Below, piece after piece: positions 4,907 through 11,275 of a stretch of DNA of 11,275 nt (the first letter of the stretch is position 1; each line of letters begins with the position of its first letter). The stretch lies in contig DGHL01000116.1 of the NCBI GenBank assembly GCA_002392645.1, forward strand, positions 1 through 11,275. Direction: 5' to 3'. The DNA comes from Prevotellaceae bacterium UBA3849. Lineage in GTDB: Bacteria > Bacteroidota > Bacteroidia > Bacteroidales > Bacteroidaceae. A program made the translations under genes and the position numbers. Under the pieces are notes generated by a model, which saw nothing but the letters and a program-made list of their open reading frames with translations, was not told where the DNA came from and ran no database searches.

Positions 4907-4937
4907 TGTGAAGGCATGCTATTTTTTTGTAACTTTG
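4907..4937 (+). promoter_or_regulatory. Proximal gluQ promoter
   Basis: TGTG at 4907-4910 as a weak -33, a 19-bp spacer and a consensus TAACTTTG -7 element at 4930-4937 give a likely start near 4944. The leader would be about 65 nt. The -7 element is the best evidence for the call. Confidence 0.65.
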
Positions 4938-5011
4938 CACGATGAAATGGGGGAGGAGAGACAGAAAAAACAGGAAGAGGGTATTATAAGTAACAACAGT
5001 GTTGTTTATTG

Positions 5012-5929
5012 ATGAATGACGATTTGACAATCATAAGGGGGCGTTTCGCACCTTCTCCAACAGGACGCATGCACCTCGGTAATGTGTTCAGCGCTCTGCT
5101 CTCGTGGCTGTCTGCCAAAAGCAAGGGTGGGGAGTGGCTGCTGCGTATAGAGGATATTGACCCGGCACGCTCTCGTCAGGAATATGCCGACCAGCTGATG
5201 CGCGATCTGGAATGGCTCGGACTTACATGGGACGGTGCACCCGTATATCAGAGTCAGCGCGGTGACATCTATGAGCATTATTTCAATCTGCTAAGGGAGA
5301 AGGGGATGACGTACCCCTGCTATTGTACCCGTAATGACATTCTTGCCACGCAGGCACCGCATGAGAGCGACGGACGAATAGTGTATAAAGGTACATGCCG
5401 ACCGGGACCTGATAATGCGTTGCTGATGCGTAAGGGACCTGCTGCCACGCGTCTGATAGTGCCCGATGAGGAGATAATATACACCGATGGGCATTATGGT
5501 GTGCAGGGCGTGAACCTCGCCACGCACGTAGGTGACTTCATAATACGTCGCAAGGATGGTGCATGGGCTTATCAGTTGGCGGTGGTCATAGATGATGCCT
5601 TGATGGGTGTCAACGAGGTGGTGCGTGGCAGGGATTTGTTGCTGTCTGCTGCACAGCAGATATATGTTGCCACGCAATTGGATTTTCCTTCTCCGCAGTT
5701 CATCCACCTGCCTTTGTTGATAAATGCAGACGGACAGCGTTTGTCAAAGCGTGATGCAGCCCTTGATATGGGGTGCTTACGCACCACTCATACGGCTGAG
5801 GATATCATTGGCTTGTTGGCTTATCATGCTAATCTGCAGCCTACGCCGGCACCGGTGTCTCCCGGGGCGCTTCTGCCTCTGTTTGACTGGGACAAGGTGC
5901 CCGGCAGGGATGTTATGGTTGAGAGATGA
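5012..5929 (+). CDS. gluQ: Glutamyl-Q tRNA(Asp) synthetase
   Basis: GluQRS activates glutamate and attaches it to queuosine at position 34 of tRNA-Asp. It resembles the catalytic half of GluRS without the anticodon-binding domain, and 305 residues fits that. RFAPSPTGRMHLGN (11-24) carries the HIGH-like HLGN. LLRIEDIDPAR is the conserved class I segment. Zinc-ligand candidates are C103, C105, Y125 and C129. DFIIRRKDGAWAYQLAVVIDD and VVRGRDLL bind substrate, and RLSKRD (243-248) is the KMSKS-like loop. I start at the ATG at 5012; an in-frame TTG at 5009 is less likely. The last codons (GTT GAG AGA TGA) lie inside a heptamer array, so the C-terminal VER and the stop codon come from the repeat. 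menA follows after that repeat. Confidence 0.95.
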   Translation: MNDDLTIIRGRFAPSPTGRMHLGNVFSALLSWLSAKSKGGEWLLRIEDIDPARSRQEYADQLMRDLEWLGLTWDGAPVYQSQRGDIYEHYFNLLREKGMTYPCYCTRNDILATQAPHESDGRIVYKGTCRPGPDNALLMRKGPAATRLIVPDEEIIYTDGHYGVQGVNLATHVGDFIIRRKDGAWAYQLAVVIDDALMGVNEVVRGRDLLLSAAQQIYVATQLDFPSPQFIHLPLLINADGQRLSKRDAALDMGCLRTTHTAEDIIGLLAYHANLQPTPAPVSPGALLPLFDWDKVPGRDVMVER

Positions 5930-6006
5930 AAGTTGAGAGATGAAAGTTGAAAGTTCTTTGCGAGAGCAAAGCGTCACTGCGTGCCGAGCGGAGAGTTGAG
6001 AGTTGG
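5918..6006 (-). repeat. Heptamer array GTTGAGA interrupted by GC-rich core, copy 3 (reversed)
   Basis: The array is made of GTTGAGA, GATGAAA and GTTGAAA heptamers, including two exact GTTGAGAGATGAAA 14-mers, on both sides of a core at 5956-5990. The core is the reverse complement of copy 1 over its first 22 bases. It has its own stem CTTTGC (5956-5961), loop GAGA, GCAAAG (5966-5971). Removing the core rejoins GTTGAAA, GTTGAGA, GTTGAGA, GTTGG without a break. The array's first unit overlaps the end of gluQ. Confidence 0.85.
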
Positions 6007-6046
6007 AATGTAAAAAGTGAATTTTATGACAGTAGTAAACATAAAT

Positions 6047-6946
6047 ATGAAAAGAAACTCTGCGAAAGCATGGGTGCTGGCGTCAAGGCCTAAGACGCTT
6101 ACGGGTGCTGCGGTGCCGGTGATGCTGGGAGGTGCGTATGCTTGGTACCAGGTACAGGATGTTAGTTTGATAGAGTGGGGGGCTCTGGTGCTGTGTTTCC
6201 TCTTTGCCTTCATAATGCAGATAGATGCCAACTTCATCAACGACTATTATGACTGCAAGAAAGGACGTGACAACGAGGAGCGCCTCGGACCGCCAAGGGC
6301 TTGCCAGCAAGGGTGGGTGACGATGCCTGCCATGCGCATTGCCATAGGCGTGACGACGGCGCTTGCGTGTCTGGTGGGACTGCCGCTGGCATGGTATGGC
6401 GGTTGGGAGATGATTGCCGTGGGCGCAGCGTGCGTGGTGTTCTGCTTCCTCTATACGGTGTGTCTGGCACAGCTGGGACTGGGCGACGTGCTCGTGGTGG
6501 TGTTCTTCGGCATTGTGCCGTGCTGCTGTACGTATTATGTAGTGGTGCCGCCAGAATACCAGTCGTTGCAGATGATGCCGTGGCTCCTGGGAATTGCCAA
6601 CGGACTGATGACAGACACGCTGCTGATAGTCAATAACTACCGCGACATAGACAATGACCGCAATGCAGGGAAAAAGACATTGGTGGTGTTAATAGGCAAG
6701 GAACGCACGGAATGGCTGTATATGTTCCTCGTGCCGGTGGCGCTGTGCATAGTGCTTTTCGAGTTCGGTTGGAGTAACCTTAATATAATAATGTGTTTCG
6801 GCGTGTATTTCTTTCATACCTCTACATGGAACGAGATGCGCCGGATAGGGAAAGGAAAGGCACTCAATCAGACCTTGGGCAAAACGGCACGCAATATCTT
6901 TATTTTTGGAATATTGATAAGTCTGCTTGTCATTTTAGCGAAATAA
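6047..6946 (+). CDS. menA: 1,4-dihydroxy-2-naphthoate polyprenyltransferase
   Basis: MenA is an inner-membrane UbiA-family enzyme that joins a polyprenyl diphosphate to dihydroxynaphthoate, giving demethylmenaquinone. With the ATG at 6047 it has 299 residues, usual for the family. KAWVLASRPKTLTGAAVP is the typical N-terminus. The two Mg/diphosphate motifs are NDYYDCKKGRD (65-75) and NNYRDIDNDRNAGKKTL (196-212). ERLGPPRACQQGW follows the first motif, as in MenA. About eight hydrophobic stretches fit the UbiA fold. In-frame starts at GTG 6017 and ATG 6026 add up to 10 residues; I prefer 6047 because the family needs only a few residues before the Trp. It is separated from gluQ by repeat copy 3 and may share its transcript. 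Confidence 0.95.
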   Translation: MKRNSAKAWVLASRPKTLTGAAVPVMLGGAYAWYQVQDVSLIEWGALVLCFLFAFIMQIDANFINDYYDCKKGRDNEERLGPPRACQQGWVTMPAMRIAIGVTTALACLVGLPLAWYGGWEMIAVGAACVVFCFLYTVCLAQLGLGDVLVVVFFGIVPCCCTYYVVVPPEYQSLQMMPWLLGIANGLMTDTLLIVNNYRDIDNDRNAGKKTLVVLIGKERTEWLYMFLVPVALCIVLFEFGWSNLNIIMCFGVYFFHTSTWNEMRRIGKGKALNQTLGKTARNIFIFGILISLLVILAK

Positions 6947-7085
6947 TGTAAGCAAAAAGATGTTTTTTTGCGCAAAATGCCAAAAATGTGCAACTTTTCT
7001 TGTCTTTTTCATAAAAAATATGTAACTTTGCAGTCTAAAAACATAAAATAGGCAAAATAAGTCATTTTAGAAAATAACAATTCAA
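6947..7085. other. menA-serC gap with weak stem and serC leader
   Basis: GCAAAAA (6952-6958) can pair with TTTTTGC (6965-6971) just after menA. It is A/T-only apart from its ends, so it is a weak terminator candidate at best. The serC promoter follows. Confidence 0.35.
7000..7030 (+). promoter_or_regulatory. serC promoter
   Basis: TTG at 7000-7002, a 20-bp spacer and TAACTTTG at 7023-7030 match the Bacteroidetes consensus. The start would be near 7037, leaving a leader of about 50 nt before the ATG at 7086. It likely drives serC and serA together. Confidence 0.75.
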
Positions 7086-8153
7086 ATGAAGAAGTACAAT
7101 TTTAATGCAGGTCCATCAATTCTCCCACGTGAGGTGATTGAGCAGACTGCTGCAGCTTGTCTTGACTTTAACAACTCAGGACTTTCACTTATGGAAATCA
7201 GCCACCGCGCTAAGGATTTCCAGCCAGTAGTAGATGAGGCAGAGGCTTTGATGAAGGAGCTCCTCGACATTCCAGAGGGTTACAAGGTGTTGTTCCTCGG
7301 TGGTGGCGCCTCACTTGAGTTCTGTATGGTTCCATACAACTTCCTTGAGAAGAAGGCAGCATACCTCAACACAGGTGTGTGGGCTACAAAGGCCATGAAG
7401 GAGGCTAAGCTCTTCGGTGAGGTTGTAGAGATTGCTTCGTCAGCAGACAAGAACTTCACATACATCCCAAAGAACTACACAATTCCTACAGACGCAGACT
7501 ACCTGCACATCACTTCAAACAATACCATCTATGGTACAGAGATTCGTTATGACATCGACTCTCCAGTGCCATTGATAGCAGATATGTCTTCTGACTTCCT
7601 TTCACGTCCTATCGACGTAAGCAAGTACACCATGATTTACGGTGGTGCTCAGAAGAACCTCGCTATGGCAGGTGTTACATTCGTAATCGTTAAGGAGGAC
7701 GCTCTCGGTAAGGTGTCACGTCAGATTCCTACAATGCTTGACTACCGCACACACGTGAAGAAGGGCTCTATGTTCAACACTCCTCCTGTAGTGCCTATCT
7801 ACTCTGCACTGATGAACCTCCGTTACATCAAGGCTCACGGCGGCGTAGTAGCAATGGACAAGCTCGCTAAGCAGCGTGCAGAAATCGTTTACGGTGAGAT
7901 TGACCGCAACAAGCTCTTCGTTGGTACAGCAGAGGAGGACAGCCGCTCACTGATGAACCTCACCTTCGTATTGAAGCCTGAGTATCAGGACCTGCAGGAT
8001 GAGTTCCTCGCCTTCGCTACAGAGAAGGGTATGGTAGGTGTCAAGGGTCACCGTGACGTTGGTGGCTTCCGCGCTTCTTGCTACAATGCAATGTCAATCG
8101 AGGGTTGTGAGGCACTCGTAGCTTGCATGAAGGAATTTGAGGCTAAGCACTAA
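7086..8153 (+). CDS. serC: Phosphoserine aminotransferase
   Basis: SerC is a cytoplasmic PLP enzyme that converts 3-phosphohydroxypyruvate and glutamate to phosphoserine and 2-oxoglutarate; the family also acts in pyridoxal phosphate synthesis in some bacteria. The protein has 355 residues, a full-length class V aminotransferase. Seen: FNAGPSILPREV at the N-terminus, SHRAKDF with H40-R41 for substrate phosphate, FLGGGASLEF (70-79) for the cofactor phosphate, ADMSSD with D166 facing the pyridine nitrogen, and K190 in YGGAQKNLAMAG as the PLP lysine. KGHRDVGGFRASCYNAM near the end is also conserved. serA follows after 107 bp, so two adjacent steps of serine synthesis are paired. Codon use is more biased (CTC, CGT, GGT, AAG) than in menA, suggesting high expression. 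Confidence 0.98.
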   Translation: MKKYNFNAGPSILPREVIEQTAAACLDFNNSGLSLMEISHRAKDFQPVVDEAEALMKELLDIPEGYKVLFLGGGASLEFCMVPYNFLEKKAAYLNTGVWATKAMKEAKLFGEVVEIASSADKNFTYIPKNYTIPTDADYLHITSNNTIYGTEIRYDIDSPVPLIADMSSDFLSRPIDVSKYTMIYGGAQKNLAMAGVTFVIVKEDALGKVSRQIPTMLDYRTHVKKGSMFNTPPVVPIYSALMNLRYIKAHGGVVAMDKLAKQRAEIVYGEIDRNKLFVGTAEEDSRSLMNLTFVLKPEYQDLQDEFLAFATEKGMVGVKGHRDVGGFRASCYNAMSIEGCEALVACMKEFEAKH

Positions 8154-8177
8154 TTTATAATAAATTGAATAAATATG

Positions 8178-8233
8178 GAATTGAAAAATTGAGGTGCCAT
8201 ACATTTAATGTTTGAACTTCAGTTTTTCAATTC
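8178..8233 (+). other. Stem-loop between serC and serA
   Basis: GAATTGAAAAATTGA (8178-8192) is complementary to 8219-8233 over 15 positions with one T/G pair, around a 26-nt loop. There is no proper T-run directly after it. It may protect or process the shared transcript, or set the serC/serA ratio. ATTGAA and CAATTCTT units nearby suggest it arose from simple repeats. Confidence 0.55.
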
Positions 8234-8260
8234 TTCAATTCTTAAATCTTTTATAATATT

Positions 8261-9181
8261 ATGGCAAAAGTTTTGATTGCAACAGAGAAGCCATTTGCAG
8301 CTCCTGCCGTTGCCGGAATTAAGGAAATCATTGAGAAGGCAGGTTTTGAACTCGCCCTGCTCGAGAAATATACAGAAAAGTCACAGCTCCTCGCAGCTGT
8401 AGCAGACGTTGACGCTATCATCATCCGCTCTGACAAGATAGACGCAGAGGTGATGGATGCTGCCAAGAACCTGAAGATTGTTGTTCGTGCCGGTGCTGGT
8501 TACGACAATGTTGACCTCGAGGCTGCTACTGCACGCAACATCGTGGTTATGAACACTCCAGGACAGAACGCTAACGCAGTGGCAGAGCTCGTACTCGGTC
8601 TCCTCGTTTACTGCGTACGTAACTTCTACAACGGCAAGGCTGGTTCAGAGCTGATGGGTAAGAAGCTCGGTATCCTTGCCTTCGGTAATGTAGGTCGTAA
8701 TGTGGCACGTATCGCCAAGGGCTTCGGCATGGAGGTTTGTGCATACGACGCATTCTGCCCAGCTGACGTTATCGAGGCTGCAGGCGTAAAGGCTATGGCA
8801 TCTCAGGCAGATCTCTTCAAGGAGGCTGACATCGTTTCACTCCACATCCCTGCAACAGCAGAGACAAAGCAGTCTATCAACTATGACCTGTGCAACACAA
8901 TGAAGAAGGGTGCTATCCTGATTAACACCGCTCGTAAGGAGGTTATCGACGAGGCTGGACTGCTGAAGTTGATGGCAGAGCGTGAGGACCTGAAGTACAT
9001 CACCGACATCAAGCCAGACGCAGACGCTGACTTCGCTAAGTTCGAGGGCCGCTACTTCTCTACACCTAAGAAAATGGGTGCACAGACAGCAGAGGCAAAC
9101 ACCAACGCCGGTCTTGCAGCAGCAAACCAGATCGTTGGCTTCATCAAGGACGGCATAACCAAGTTCCAGGTGAACAAATAA
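8261..9181 (+). CDS. serA: D-3-phosphoglycerate dehydrogenase, short form without ACT domain, Lys at the catalytic His site
   Basis: SerA oxidises 3-phosphoglycerate to 3-phosphohydroxypyruvate with NAD, the step before SerC. At 306 residues it is the short type with no ACT or intervening domain, so serine feedback through ACT is not expected. RAGAGYDNVD (76-85) and NTPGQNANAVAE are substrate segments. The Rossmann loop reads LAFGNVGRNVA (139-149), with Ala where GxGxxG usually starts. R225 in NTARKEVID is the catalytic arginine. At the TPH site of most family members the sequence is TPKKMGAQTAEAN, placing K270 where the catalytic His normally is. From memory, the same Lys form occurs in Bacteroides and in Entamoeba PGDH, so the enzyme is probably active by a variant mechanism. 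A strong terminator follows. Confidence 0.93.
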   Translation: MAKVLIATEKPFAAPAVAGIKEIIEKAGFELALLEKYTEKSQLLAAVADVDAIIIRSDKIDAEVMDAAKNLKIVVRAGAGYDNVDLEAATARNIVVMNTPGQNANAVAELVLGLLVYCVRNFYNGKAGSELMGKKLGILAFGNVGRNVARIAKGFGMEVCAYDAFCPADVIEAAGVKAMASQADLFKEADIVSLHIPATAETKQSINYDLCNTMKKGAILINTARKEVIDEAGLLKLMAEREDLKYITDIKPDADADFAKFEGRYFSTPKKMGAQTAEANTNAGLAAANQIVGFIKDGITKFQVNK

Positions 9182-9212
9182 AAAGATTAATATCTGAACT
9201 TTTATTGATAAT

Positions 9213-9250
9213 AAAGGTAGCTGCTATTTCGTATTGCAGCTACCTTTTCT
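9213..9250 (+). terminator. Strong intrinsic terminator after serA
   Basis: A perfect 12-bp stem, AAAGGTAGCTGC (9213-9224) with GCAGCTACCTTT (9236-9247), has an 11-nt loop and ends in TTTTCT. It lies 31 bp after the serA stop and closes the serC-serA unit. Confidence 0.92.
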
Positions 9251-9304
9251 ATTTGTGTAAGATACATGTACAAAAACATTTTTTTACTTTAAAATCCACA
9301 AATG

Positions 9305-9337
9305 TGTGCGTAATGTCGAAAATATTTTGTATCTTTG
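9305..9337 (+). promoter_or_regulatory. fcl-gmd promoter
   Basis: TATCTTTG at 9330-9337 is a strong -7 element, with a weak TGTG -33 at 9305-9308 (21-bp spacer). Transcription should begin near 9343, about 20 nt before the fcl ATG. This excludes the upstream in-frame TTG at 9335, which lies inside the -7 box. Confidence 0.7.
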
Positions 9338-9364
9338 CACCACAGAAAATACATTAATTGTAAA

Positions 9365-10537
9365 ATGTTGGATAAAAATAGTAAAATTTACGTTGCAGGC
9401 CATAACGGACTTGTAGGCTCTGCAATATGGAGGAACCTGAAATCCAGGGGATATGACAACCTGGTAGGACGTTCGCATAAGGAATTGGACCTTACTGACC
9501 AGCAGGCAGTGAAGAACTTTTTTGATGAAGAGAGGCCCGACGCAGTGGTGCTGGCTGCAGCCTTCGTAGGTGGCATAATGGCAAACTCGCTATATCGTGC
9601 CGACTTCATGATGATGAATATGAAGATACAGTGCAACGTCATCAGCGAGGCATATGCCCATGGCGTGAAGAAACTTCTGTTCTTGGGTTCTACGTGCATA
9701 TATCCTAAGAATGCACCGCAGCCAATGTCGGAAGACTGTCTGCTGACATCAGAATTGGAATATACTAACGAGGAATATGCGATTGCAAAGATTGCAGGTC
9801 TGAAGATGTGTGAGTCTTACAACCTGCAGTATGGTACCAACTATATTTCCGTAATGCCTACGAACCTTTATGGTCCTAATGATAACTTCCATCTGGAGAA
9901 CTCTCACGTCATGCCGGCAATGATGAGGAAGATATATCTCGCAAAACTTATTCATGAGCAGGATTGGCAGGCCATAAAGACAGATATGACCAAGCGACCG
10001 GTGGAAGGTGTCACGGGTGAGTCTTCAGAGAAAGAGATATTGGATGTACTTGCAAAGTATGGTATAGAGGACAACAAGGTTACGCTGTGGGGTACGGGAA
10101 AGCCACTGCGTGAGTTCCTCTGGAGTGAAGATATGGCAGATGCCAGCGTGCACTGTCTGCTCAATGTGGACTTCAAAGATATCATAGGCATCGAGAAATA
10201 TTCCAGCGTGCACTATGGCGCAAGCGTAGATGGCGCAGTTGACAGAAACCATTCTGCAGGACGTGGCGGAGCAATACCTTCACTCGGTGAAATAAGGAAC
10301 TGCCACATCAATGTAGGTACTGGTAAGGAGTTGACAATACGAGAGTTGTCGGAGTTGGTTAAACGAGTCGTTGGCTTCGAAGGAGAAATAATCTTCGACT
10401 CAAGTAAGCCGGACGGCACGATGCGTAAGTTGATCAGCGTTGACAAACTGCACAGGCTCGGATGGACCCATAAGGTGGAGATTGAAGACGGCGTAGGACG
10501 CTTGTTTCAATGGTATAGGGAGAGTCTGGAAAATTAA
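9365..10537 (+). CDS. fcl: GDP-L-fucose synthase
   Basis: Fcl (WcaG/GMER type) epimerises and reduces GDP-4-keto-6-deoxy-D-mannose to GDP-L-fucose with NADPH, supplying fucose for surface glycans. It is a cytoplasmic extended short-chain dehydrogenase. From the ATG at 9365 it has 390 residues: AGHNGLVG (11-18) binds NADP, and S109 and C111 in LGSTCIYP, Y138 and K142 in YAIAKIAG, and H181 in ENSHVMP are catalytic. E. coli Fcl has about 320 residues. The extra length lies in RPVEGVTGESSEKEILDVL (211-229), which I know from Bacteroides homologues, and in an unusual segment at about 273-308, rich in Gly, Ser, His and Ala, that I do not recognise. The in-frame TTG at 9335 is rejected because it sits in the promoter. 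gmd follows after 49 bp. Confidence 0.96.
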   Translation: MLDKNSKIYVAGHNGLVGSAIWRNLKSRGYDNLVGRSHKELDLTDQQAVKNFFDEERPDAVVLAAAFVGGIMANSLYRADFMMMNMKIQCNVISEAYAHGVKKLLFLGSTCIYPKNAPQPMSEDCLLTSELEYTNEEYAIAKIAGLKMCESYNLQYGTNYISVMPTNLYGPNDNFHLENSHVMPAMMRKIYLAKLIHEQDWQAIKTDMTKRPVEGVTGESSEKEILDVLAKYGIEDNKVTLWGTGKPLREFLWSEDMADASVHCLLNVDFKDIIGIEKYSSVHYGASVDGAVDRNHSAGRGGAIPSLGEIRNCHINVGTGKELTIRELSELVKRVVGFEGEIIFDSSKPDGTMRKLISVDKLHRLGWTHKVEIEDGVGRLFQWYRESLEN

Positions 10538-10586
10538 TAAGAAAGCTATTTAACTATAAACTACCCAAAAAAAAGAGATTTTTGAA

Positions 10587-11275
10587 ATGGCAAATAAGAA
10601 CATTGCACTTATTACAGGCGTAACGGGTCAGGATGGCTCATATCTGAGTGAATTCCTTCTTGCAAAAGGATACGAGGTACATGGTATAATACGTCGCTCA
10701 TCAGTGGATTTCCGTGAGCGTATAGCACACCTTGAGGGTACTCCTAACTTCCATTTGCACTATGCAGACATGGGTGACTCTATGTCGCTTGTGAAACTCG
10801 TGGGACAGGTACAGCCTACTGAGATATACAACCTTGCTGCGCAGAGCCATGTGCAGGTGAGTTTCGATGCTCCGGAGTTTACCGCGGATGTTGACGCGGT
10901 GGGCGTACTGAGAATACTTGAGGCAGTGCGCACCAATCATTTGGAGAAGACATGTAAGATATACCAGGCTTCTACCTCAGAGCTCTACGGCAAGGTGGAA
11001 GAGGTGCCACAGAACGAAGACACACCATTCCATCCTTATTCACCATATGCTGTGGCAAAGCTCTACGGTTATTGGATTATCAAGGAGTACAGAGAGGCCT
11101 ATGACATGTTCTGCTGCTCAGGCATATTGTTTAACCATGAGTCAGAGCGTCGTGGAGAGACATTCGTGACGAGAAAGATAACACTTGCTGCTGCGAGAAT
11201 AGCACAAGGAAAGCAGGACAAACTCTATCTCGGTAACCTTTCAAGCCTGAGAGACTGGGGTTATGCAAAGGACTA
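10587..11275 (+). CDS. gmd: GDP-mannose 4,6-dehydratase, N-terminal part (3' end outside the window)
   Basis: Gmd turns GDP-D-mannose into GDP-4-keto-6-deoxy-D-mannose, the substrate of Fcl, so the two genes together give the GDP-L-fucose route. The frame opens at ATG 10587 and stays open to the window edge, giving 229 whole codons of an expected 350-370. Visible: the NADP loop GVTGQDG (11-17), RRSS (36-39) for the adenosine phosphate, NLAAQSHVQVSF (82-93), the TSE triad part T130-S131-E132 in STSELYG, Y154 and K158 in YSPYAVAKLYGYW, and FNHESERRGETFVTRKI (183-198), all typical of GMD. It lies 49 bp after fcl with no terminator between. The order fcl then gmd is the reverse of the arrangement I know from several other bacteria. 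Confidence 0.97.
   Translation, partial: MANKNIALITGVTGQDGSYLSEFLLAKGYEVHGIIRRSSVDFRERIAHLEGTPNFHLHYADMGDSMSLVKLVGQVQPTEIYNLAAQSHVQVSFDAPEFTADVDAVGVLRILEAVRTNHLEKTCKIYQASTSELYGKVEEVPQNEDTPFHPYSPYAVAKLYGYWIIKEYREAYDMFCCSGILFNHESERRGETFVTRKITLAAARIAQGKQDKLYLGNLSSLRDWGYAKD

Noticed and set aside
4858..4911. 17-codon leader frame (MECVRWTVML) before gluQ
   Set aside because: Too short, with no amino-acid bias suggesting attenuation, and it ends before the proximal promoter.
4779..5030. 83-residue - strand frame across the right arm and gluQ start
   Set aside because: It overlaps two + strand promoters and the beginning of gluQ; its hydrophobic composition follows from A/T-rich DNA.
9335..9364. 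TTG start 10 codons upstream for fcl
   Set aside because: It falls inside the TATCTTTG -7 element and before the expected transcript start; the ATG at 9365 matches the family N-terminus.

Overview
The window looks like chromosomal DNA from a Bacteroidales bacterium, most like Prevotella or Segatella. Three things suggest this. Promoters have the Bacteroidetes form (TTTG-like -33, TAnnTTTG -7, with TAACTTTG, TATCTTTG and TATATTTG seen). Start codons lack clear Shine-Dalgarno sequences. The SerA and Fcl proteins are of the type I know from Bacteroides and Prevotella. Every supported gene is on the + strand.

Layout. 1-2172: the 3' end of carB (carbamoyl-phosphate synthase), dapA (lysine/diaminopimelate pathway) and an HD-domain hydrolase. 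2173-2518: a repeat-filled gap. 2519-3448: a secreted alpha/beta-hydrolase with an odd basic tail. 3449-5011: about 1.56 kb with no convincing protein gene. Inside it, two 82-bp inverted arms (3760-3841 and 4759-4840) enclose about 0.9 kb holding nested hairpins, a purine/pyrimidine heptamer inverted repeat, an AT-only block and a candidate small RNA with its own promoter and terminator. 5012-6946: gluQ (tRNA-Asp modification) and menA (menaquinone). 7086-9181: serC and serA (serine synthesis), with a clear promoter and a strong terminator. 9365-11275: fcl and the start of gmd, which together make GDP-L-fucose from GDP-mannose.

The genes are ordinary metabolism; the intergenic DNA is the unusual part. 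A GC-rich core of about 34 bp occurs three times (1473-1505, 2214-2249, 5956-5990). In two copies it cleanly interrupts a 7-bp tandem array, and the two arrays have different sequences. It ends in a small stem whose loop differs in every copy. These arrays supply a possible start codon for the HD gene and the stop codon of gluQ. The 1.08-kb inverted-repeat island is the best candidate for an undescribed element: each arm carries an outward-facing promoter and a dyad, and no transposase is visible. All functions for these repeats are inference from sequence alone.
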